Of a stretch of 63,610 nucleotides of DNA, positions 1 through 10,200 are shown piece after piece. This stretch comes from Saccoglossus kowalevskii (taxonomy: Eukaryota > Hemichordata > Enteropneusta > Harrimaniidae), in assembly GCF_000003605.2 (NCBI RefSeq), contig NW_003132850.1:76906-140515 (forward strand), in the 5' to 3' direction. The stretch's first letter is position 1, and every line of letters begins with the position of its first letter. The notes below the pieces were generated by a model. That model was given only the letters and a program-made list of their open reading frames with translations. It had not been told where the DNA came from and did not search any database. The position numbers and the translations under genes were made by a program.

Positions 1-2460
1 ACGGTGTTTTAACAGTATAAAACCCACTACGTGCCGATAGCATCAAAAACTCGTTCTTGAAATTAGAAGGAATGTGGCAACTTTCCATTAATTAAAAAAA
101 GTTACAAAAGTTCCACGATTTTCCACTATAAATGATTGACATCACAAAAAAAAGAATGCAGGACCCTTGTCTTATATCTTTTTCAATACTTTGATGAAAC
201 AAAAAAAATAATTCAACACCTGGTTTACTCGGGCAGTCTCCCATGCAAGTACCAACCACGCCCCATTGTGCTCTACTTTAAACATTTGTCGGTCACCTAA
301 ACACACATATGCATAGAATGATTGAAATTAAACAGGATTTGCGGCCATTTCATGTTTATAGATGTTTTAAAATCGATATCGCTGGCACAGGTATCTTCTA
401 GAATTGACCTATGACCTCTACATACTTTGAGTAACAATACGCTATTTTAACGGCAATTAACGAAATATTTATTCACATTTTCGAACTTTTAATTACGGGA
501 CCTGTTAAAATGATATCACAGGTAATCATCCCGAATGAAAATACCAACTTTGCAATCGCTTTTCACAACTTTGTAAGCAGTTTGTTGTCGATGTTTCGAT
601 TGGCTGTTGTCATACTCGGGACATTTACCTAAGGTTTTCGAAATGTAACTGCAGGGTTGTCATGACAATGGCTTAGGTTAAACATATAAGCAACTCCGCC
701 AACATTTCAATCGATTTTTCCAACTTTGCATGCTGTTTTCTAACATTTTACAGTCAGCTGTGAACATATATAGGCTGCATTCAACTGGCTTTCATTAAAT
801 TTGTCGACTTTACAACTGCGCGTTTCTATATGCCAACAACTTAGGTCATATATACAAATACATCTACCAACATTGCAATAACTTTGCTCAACTTTGTAAT
901 CACTTTGAACAACTTTGCCCAATGTGTTAACAGCTTAAAACCCACTACGTGCCGTTAGCCCAAAAAACTCGTTCTTGAAATTAGAAGGAATGTGGCAACT
1001 TTACATTAACTAAATAAATTACAAAAATTTCCACGATTTTCCACTATAAATGATTGACATCACAGTAAGAAAGCATGCAGGAACCTTGCCTTATATATTT
1101 TTCAATACTTTGATGAAACCAAAAAATATAATTCAACACCTGGTTGAAAGTACTAACCACGCCTCATTGTGCTTTACTTTAAACATTTGTCGGTCACCTA
1201 AACACACATATGCATAGATTGATTGAAATTACACCGAATTTGCGGCTATTTCATGTTTATAAATGTTTAAATCGATATCGCTTGCACAGGTACCTTCTAA
1301 AATTGACCTATGACCTCTACATATTTTGAGTAAAACTACGCAAATTTAACGGCAATTAACGAAATATTTATTCACATTTTCGAACTCTTAGTTATGGTTC
1401 CTGTTAATATGACATCACAGGTAATAATCCCGAATGAAAATACCAACTTTGCAATCGCTTTTCACAACTTTGTAAGCAGTTTGTTGTCGATGTTTTGATT
1501 GGCTGTTGTCATACTCTGGACATTTACCTAAGGTTTTCGAAATGTAACTGCAGGGTTATCATGATAATGACTTAGTCATTTTACAGTCAGCTGTGAACAT
1601 ATATAGGCTGCATTTAACTGGCTTTCATTAAATTTGTTGACTTTACAACTGCGCGTTTCTATATGCCAACAACTTAGGTCATATATACAAATACATCTAC
1701 CAACATTGCAATAACTTTGCTCAACTTTGTAATCACTTTGAACAACTTTGCCCAATGTGTTAACAGCTTTAAACCCACTGCCTACCGATAGCATCAAAAA
1801 CTCGTTCTTGAAATTAGAAGGAATGTGGCAACTTTCCATTAAATAAAAAAGTTACAAAAATTCCACGATTTTCCAATATAAATGTTTGAAATCACAGTAA
1901 GAAAGAATGCACGAACGTTGCCATATATCTTGTTCATTTGTGTGATGAAACAACAAAAATAAATTCAACAGATCGTTTACTCAGGCAGTTTCTCATGCAA
2001 GTACTAACCACGCCTGATTGTGCTTTACTTCAATTATTTGTTGGTCAACTAACGACACAGCTGCATAGATTGATTGAAATTAAACCGAATTTGCAGCTAT
2101 GTCAACTTTTTGGATGTTTTAAAATCGATATCGCTGGCACAGGTACCTTCTAGAATTGACCTATGACCTCTACATACTTTGATTAACACTACGCTAATTT
2201 AACGGCAATTTACGACATATTTATTCAAATTTACGAACTTTTAATTATGGGACTTTTTAATATGATACCACAGGTAACAATTCCGATTGAAAATACCAAC
2301 TTTGCATTCGCTTTTCACATTTTTGTGAGCCGTGTGTTGTCGATGTTTCGGTTGGCTGTTGTCATACTCAGGACTTTTACCTAATGTTTTCGAAATTTAA
2401 CTGCGGGGTTGTCATCACTCATGGTAAACATACAAGCAACTCCGCCAACATTTCAATCGC
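1..2460. repeat. Tandem array of a 0.8-0.9 kb unit, three copies
   Basis: The same sequence recurs three times head to tail. The marker TTAACAG followed by an AAACCCACT block occurs at about 9, 927 and 1760, giving periods of about 918 and 833 bases. Copy 3 is more diverged and stops near 2460 at the phrase AGCAACTCCGCCAACATTTC, which copy 1 has near 685. The ACTTTG-rich stretches are internal short repeats. No protein was recognised. The array starts at or before the window edge. Confidence 0.9.
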
Positions 2461-3905
2461 AAAACTGTGATATATGTGGTTGAATTATTATATTGACATA
2501 TATGGATAAACCAATAATCCTATAAGAACTTAAAGTGATTTTCAGTACTATAACTGTTGTCATGTATTTACATGTATATTTGAAATATTGTTTCGTTTGT
2601 AATATTGCATCAATGGAGTAAATTTAATTTAATTGATAAATATGGCGTGCGGTTATCCTCTAAGTATGTATACTAATTTCCTTAACTATACTATATACTA
2701 TAGATATCATAAAGCCAATAATTATCAATATAAATGTAATGAATATGAATGTTCATTTCATTACTATAAACTTTTCTCCTGGAACATGTATATGCTCTCG
2801 AACAACGCATGTGAATGAGTCAACAATCTAAAGATTGTAAAGTTGCAAATAATACTATATGTTAACCACTTAAGTGTTCATTCATGAATAATTCATTAAG
2901 TAGTTTCAAACAATTTCAACACAAAATAGTGGCACACATGTATTTTGATTGAATACAATTATTTTTAAAATATTGAAACTACTCTAATTGTGAATTGATA
3001 TTGAATGTAATTGACAAGATATTGTTATTCTTGTTCTGTTTTCTACATTTATTTTGTTGTTCACTTTTAATTAATTATGATTTATTGATGTGATATTGAA
3101 TTACTAATAGACATTTTCAAAATGTGCTTATGCCAAAGACAAATATGTCCTTATAAAGTTTCTATATTCAGGCTAATCACAACATAAACATCTCTAATAA
3201 GAAATGTTTCAGGGTGGTTTACGCATGCTCATATACAAAATCAATAGAGAAAAGTTCAATTATTCTTTCACCATGAACTATAATAATCACCGGCTTGATT
3301 AAATTAGAGTTACAATAAACATCACTCATCATGTATTGACCGAGACAAATAAATGTGAAAACTATAATCAAATTTACAAACATTGACTGGATTGCAAAAG
3401 GAATGTATACGCAGGATGCACTGTATATGATTCAGTGCTTTGAAGCATCCACCAATGAACTCTATATTACCTGTATTTACATGATGCATTAACAACGGAA
3501 ACATCATGTACTCAGAACTAATAAATGAATTTTAAAATGGTGGGGCACAATGTCAAATTGCTATCGTAAAAACTGATTAATATAATTTTAAGTTAATCGC
3601 TAATTTTGATTGAAGAGGCTATTGCTATGGTTTATACAATATGCTAAAACTCGATGATTCCAGCCAGATAACTATGTCGGCAAATACATCCAATATGTAA
3701 TCATAAAAAGAATGTATTTTGCTTATCGCAATAAATTATAAATGATCAACCACTTCATTATGGCATATAACTAGCTGTTTTTAAAGTAGTATGTATAACA
3801 TTAAAATTCACGTCACTCTGGAATATAGAAATGAAGGACGTTTATATTTTCAAGTTACATCAGTTTGCAATAGAGGTAGGTGAATGTTTACATACGAAAA
3901 CCCAA
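2461..3905. other. AT-rich interval, no gene seen
   Basis: This lies between the tandem array and the 3' end of gene A. I see only short open frames without family resemblance or splice context. It may hold the 3' UTR of gene A at its right end, but I could not place a polyadenylation signal with confidence. Confidence 0.5.
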
Positions 3906-3916
3906 TTCATTCAGTT

Positions 3917-3992
3917 AATACTATATACTACTATTTACTATATATATACTAGTATTTACTTTATATATACTAGTATTTACTTTATATATATA
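3917..3992. repeat. AT-rich short tandem repeat
   Basis: About three units of roughly 21 bases, each built on ACTAGTATTTACTTTATAT, followed by a (TA)n run. It sits just downstream of the gene A stop codon, probably in the 3' UTR or flank. Confidence 0.75.
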
Positions 3993-4063
3993 TATATTAA
4001 AATCAGCATGTGAATAAGCACACAATTTTTCAATCAGCAAGTTGTACCTGGCCATCGTTGCAA

Positions 4064-4294
4064 TCAACACAAATAGATCGGCCAATAAAACACATTGAAC
4101 ACTATAAATGCTGTTGGAAATACAATTCGGCTGTAACAATCAATCTGTTCAGGCCTTAGTTCACGCGAACACTCACAAACCAGACATCCTTTAGTAACTT
4201 GTATTTCCGTTTTTACAGCTTGTCGGAACTCGGCAGCAGCCAAAGTATCGGTATCTATTTGTGCTCTTCTTTTTCTTGTTTTACCATTGCTTGA
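4064..4294 (-). CDS. Gene A exon 9: cytoplasmic loop and TM4
   Basis: Acceptor TTATTGCAG, phase 0. It encodes a Lys/Arg-rich loop (GKTRKRRAQ), a CLVCEC cysteine cluster, then [13 protein letters not shown] leading into TM4, which ends WPIYLC before TGA. The stop immediately after TM4 is normal for the family. Confidence 0.93.
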   Translation of the reverse strand, partial: SSNGKTRKRRAQIDTDTLAAAEFRQAVKTEIQVTKGCLVCECSRELRPEQIDCYSRIVFPTAFIVFNVFYWPIYLC

Positions 4295-7200
4295 CTGCAA
4301 TAAATGTACATACATTAAAAAAAAACATATGTACGTGATACATACCTATATGAATGTCCCGTGCATAAAATAACGATTTGAAATCAAAGCTATTAATCGA
4401 ACGTTACTAATTTTTACTCTTGTGAACTAAACTTACAAAACTAATTTGTTTATTTCCCGGTAAATTGAGCATTTCAATTGCTTGTTGTCTTCTTCGAATT
4501 TGTTGTTTCGTCTGTAAACTAATATAGTTAACAACAGCATATTCTACTAGTGCTGCGAACACAAACACGAGACAGACTGTCATCCACACGTCAATAGCCT
4601 ACAGTAAAAGTAATAGACATTGATTGTCATGTATTGTTATGCATGTCGTCGTATTAATTCTAGTAAATTACGCTTGTTTTGGAGATTAATCGCATACGTA
4701 TGATTGATTTGGTTGTTACACTTCGTGAATAATAATTTTATTAATTAAGCTGATACATAGTTTCACAAAACGTTTCACTGATAAATATACTATAGATTCA
4801 TAATTCACGTATATTTTACCTTTAGATGTGCCATTTTCGGCAACGCTCCCTGAATCCCATTCATTTGCGTACATAGAGTCAACAATGCTGTCATCACAAG
4901 AGAAACACGGGCTGGCTCTGAATTTGGATTGATCCAGAACGAGAACCATGACAACACAACGATTAATATACTCGGCAGATAATTTGACATGATAAACATC
5001 TTTTTCTGCCTTTGTAATATAAATGTTGCAGTAACGTATGAGAAAATACCTGTAAAATATAAAAGTCAATGTTGATAACATGTTTCACTTTTGCTTTGAG
5101 TTTTCTTTTCTGGCACTAATTTGAAGTTATGAGGAATTTTAATGCATGTTACGGAACATTATCAGGAAACCAGTAATTGAAATTAATGCAAGGAGAAGGG
5201 AGCATTTTCTTTGCTACACTTATTTCTGCTAGGTATTTTAGGTTTAGGTGGTGTCATCTGATGTAGCATTTCTAGGGAAATGTTCAACATGTGTTGTTTT
5301 GTTACGAGGACAGATATGCTCATTAGAAACCGATTGTTCGGATGGTGTTAAGATCAATACGACGTCAGAGTTATTGCCCTTTGGCAATGTTGCCAAATTT
5401 GTTGGCATTTACCACAGTATAATATCCTAGATTGTTGTTGAAAAAATGGGCTATGGATAAACGGATACAGGTTGATTCACCAAATGTATTTTATTAAACC
5501 AAAAGTTAAATGGTTTGTCACACGCAACGTAATATTACCGTAATTGGTAAAGTACAGGTGTGATGGTTCAAATACCAAAATGGCAACAGTAACAAAAAGA
5601 CTTCCCTGGCGGCGATAATAACATGCGAACACGGAGCCAACAGATGAGGTTTCAACTAGTACTGGTATTATTATACTCTGCAAACATCAAGTACAATAAC
5701 GTGGTAAAACTCCACTACTCCAATAACTAGATACTTAAACTCCAATACAATTCAACGAGATCTCCGATCTGATCTCAGTGCTGAACAACTCCCCTATATA
5801 TACCCCCACTGTCTATAAATAGACCATTACATCAGCGTACATATAATGAGTCTGGAACTTGCTACAAATTTCTAGAATGTTCCATTACCTTCTATTGCCT
5901 CCTACAGTGTTCTATTACCTATTCAACCAGTTTCTAAAAAAAATCTAGAATATTCCACCCAGACACAGTACGGTTCTAGAACATTCTCAGTGACACAGAA
6001 GTGGTAAATAAGTCGTATGCGACATGGTTACGTATGAGAATACACTTTGGCAGTCAGAGCGCTGGGAAGAAATTAAGTGACCTTAGTAGTGTCATGTTCC
6101 TACCAGTGCAGGTACAGTACTATTCCCACGATATATCAAGCCGTGAATTGATTTGATAACCTACGGAACTGAGCAGTAATCACAGCTTATCTCCTGGTGA
6201 TCGAGAGTCATAATATTCTGAGGTTATTACAAGGTAGCCCTGAATACAGTCCTGTAAGTTGGCCCCAGGATAGTTTCTAGAATACCTATTTTCATTTCAG
6301 GGATACATCACGGGAATGCCGAAATCCAAAAGGTTTAAAACAGAATCAGCGAAATTCTTTGTGCGGAGTTCGGTCAAACCCAGGTGGCAACCAGTTTGTT
6401 TCTATTATTACAGGACACTTACGCGCTTATCCATTCCATCAAAATACCCCGTAAAATACCGCATAATGACGACACGCTGTGACTTGTGGCGTTACGATGA
6501 CAGATGTATAATAATAGACGTTATACATATATTAGACGTTCAAAATACCAATAAAAGTGGCACACAGTGCCCGTCTTAGATTTTAAATGTTCTCTGAATA
6601 ACAAGTCATAATTACCAGTGGTATAGTTTCTTGTTTTGGGTTTCCTGTCTGTATGTTCAGCAAAAAAAGTAAATTGTGCTACTGATAGTCCTTTCCGGAT
6701 TTCCAAGGATTCAAGTTCATCTGCCTTTGGTGCCCATTGCAGAATTAAATCATCGGTTGTGTAAGAAACTTGATATAAAAAATATGATATTTGAACAATG
6801 ACACACATTTGGACATTCATATTATGACGACCTCCTTTAAATATTCATCTCAATACATGTATACATAATGCAATGCAATGGTAAGGTTATTGAGTGCGTA
6901 ATGACGTAAATGATATAAATACGCCGGTGTATATTTTAAGATTCACTCACAATAGCAAAACAGTAAATGTCGTATTGAAGAATATTTCAAATATCTCTTG
7001 TTTGATTATTTTATCACTCGGTGATGTCAACATTAAAAAATGTAATTTTTGCTTTTTATATGCTGTATCAAATAATATTGTACTCATATTATCAAATGCT
7101 ACTTTGTAAACCATACATACAGCTTTCAATGTCCATGTCGCATTCCTGTTCATCCATTGGATAACGTTCTAATCTCATCATACAGCTTACTGTTAATGTA

Positions 7201-10200
7201 AGTCTGTCAAAATAAAAAGAACCTTAGTTAACACCCATCACTCGAAATTAATACTTTGCTATTCGGCTAGTTAATGATTAAATTACGACATGACACTAAC
7301 CGATGGTGTTTCAAGTTGGTAGTATATTTAGCGTGTTTCAGTTGTCTCAATGAAGGCGAAATACTTCACAGAGTAGTTCTTTAATATGTTCATAGAGGAT
7401 ACGTCGAGTAAGACTAATTAGCGTATTTATAGTGGCTTAATCAAGGTGGAATATTCATTGTGTGTATTGTGGCTCAATACAGAATAAAGGTTGTTGCTTT
7501 AATCAGAGTTTTATAGTGGATCAATGAAAGTAAAATGTTTGGTTTTTGCATAGTAGTTTAACCAAGGCTGTATATTTAGCGTTTTCATACTGGTTAAGTC
7601 AGAGTGGATTTTTTAGCGTCAGCCTAAATGAAGGTGGACTATTCATATGTTCATAGGGTTGCAACTCCAAAATGTCATGCTTCTTGAAAAGCTGTGCAAT
7701 AATAATAGAGTGAGCATTGTCTGAATTTGTGGTTGAAACGAGACGTTATTAGAGCTCGACGATGAATATTAGTTTTGCCGTGTATTCAACCGATAATTCC
7801 CAAGATGCTTTATTCAGAATACAAAATAGTATCACTAGCTATTCGACCTGCGTTAAGAGAAGTGGGAATAAGTGTTTGACTGGTACTTAAAAGTTTACTT
7901 CAAGAGTTGCAAATTTGCCATCGCAAAAACCAATGAGGAGTAGACATCTAACTATATGTAACTATTTTCGGGGAAAGTTTTAAACGCTATCACCTTGGGT
8001 GACGTAATAACATCTATAATTTAGATATTTGTCGCCATTGTGAAAACAGTCCAGCTGTTATTTTCTTGTGACTTATTCGCATGAGATTTCCCACCGGTGG
8101 CTTTGCACAAACAACCAACATTTAATTTGTTTATAGTGGCTCGATTAAGATGGAGTATTTACCATGTTTATAGTATCTCAAACAATGTGCAATATTTACC
8201 GTGGTTATGTTGGCGTAATCGAAGTGCAATATTTAGCGCGTTCATCGCAGGTCGATCCAAGGACATTGAGTCTAAACATAATAATAAAGATTGTTTTATA
8301 GCATCCCCGTACCTTGCGCTATGAAGAACAGTTCCATCAGAATAAATACGCAACAAGGAGTTCTCCGTTGTTAGTTTATGAAAGTGTCCAGACTTTTCAT
8401 CTGGAAAGTAGAGTGGTGGTATCCAGACTTCTTTGACTCCATCTGAATGCAATGTCAGTGTGTGGTTTCCAGGATCGTAGTACTCTAGCCGAGTATCAAC
8501 CCACCGTGTTCGAAGAAAGAACGAAACTGTATAATCCTACAACAATAACAACAGTAAAGCAGATTTGAACAACACAATTGAAATAGTATATATATATATT
8601 TAACACCTAATTTCATAGTAAATATAGAAGTACAGCAGATATTTATTTTGTATGCCCATTACATTAAGACCATTTCATTTGAGTCTGTATATTATTCAAC
8701 AGAAATGAAATGGTGTCCTTTTTGGAGTGAATTAAAAATAGCTAATTCATTGATATGCCAGCACAATTAATTGCAAATCAACAACATACGTCAGAATACC
8801 AATAGACGTCATCTAATTGCACATGTATATATTGTACACAATTTGAATACGGAATCACAATGCTAGTAACATGTTACAATTTGGTGTTCTTGTCTATATG
8901 AGTACGGGTCAGTTAAGATCATTTTCTGTCTGTTTATAACGCCATTAAAAAACATTAACACACAGAAGCAGTAAATTCCGACGACATAAATCGACATAAA
9001 CCCAGAACGGAAATCGTACGTTTTACTGCTAGAAACGAACAGATAAAAAGTTATTACACACACGCACATAAAATGCAAAATTACTTGGGTGAAGAGATAT
9101 TTATCTTTTTCTCTTCACTCACTGTTGTTTTCCATATTTTTCATACAACTTTTATTCAGAACGTTTTTTTATTCAGAAGAAAAATAACACCGAATGCATT
9201 GCCTGAAAACTTGATCAATCCAAATATGCGCGTGCCTAAAGCTGACGCCCATGTACGAAACCAAATCACTGATATTTACGCCACAGCGTGCCTTTCATTG
9301 AATGACCAAACACCACCAAAGTATTTAACAGTAGGCGTAGATATGCGCTTTACCATATGCGGAACCATTACGTCACCTATCATGAACAGCATTAATGTAG
9401 GGCGTAGTAGCAACATATTCTCGTTATTGCTAAGCAAATGATTGCACACAGACACGAATTAGGTACAAATTGCTGGTACTTCTATTGCATTTTGAGATGT
9501 TTTTTTATAACCTAGTTATTATTATTAACAAAACGAGTAGGGTATCTACCTTTCCTACAAATATAATGTGTAACAAAGAATAATACTGTTATCTAAACCT
9601 ATAAGTGTTACTGTAAATGTGCTCGTCATATTATTCTATTAGAATATATGCTAACAATCGGAGAGTCATCTAATTATTGTTTTGTAGAAAAGTGGCAATT
9701 TCCTTTGAACGAGGCATGCATAGAGGGCGTACAACAACCAATGTAACAGACCCACTAGAATTAAGATATGCATTTTCATTCAGGCTAGTGAAGTTAAACA
9801 ATAGCCAACAGGTTAAAGTTTTTTTAATAACGATATGTAGTAGAGTAAGTAGAGTTACAATCACAATCAAAAATATTTAACAAGACCGACAGAAGAAGAG
9901 CTATAGACCCACAGCTATATTTTCGGTTGTGTTTGAATTAGCTGTAGAGAAGTGCAGCCTTGACAATGATATTCTTCTACCTAACACACTACAAGTAGTG
10001 ATGTGCTTAAGCATGTATCAGTCAACTCTATATCCAACATCACTCACTCAATTGCGTCATGCTAATTTTCGCATTAGCATAGCTTACACACACAATTTTA
10101 GTTTGAATAAATGACAATGGATTAAGAGATTACCTCGCATCGCACGCATGTAATAAGATAATGCAAGTAAATCCTTACAAATCTGCCCTGACGTCCTGTG

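Noticed and set aside
5248-5430. 60-codon plus-strand frame in gene A intron 6
   Set aside because: Short, no recognised motif, no splice context.
9073-9441. 122-codon plus-strand frame
   Set aside because: No family resemblance; the opposite strand looks more protein-like.
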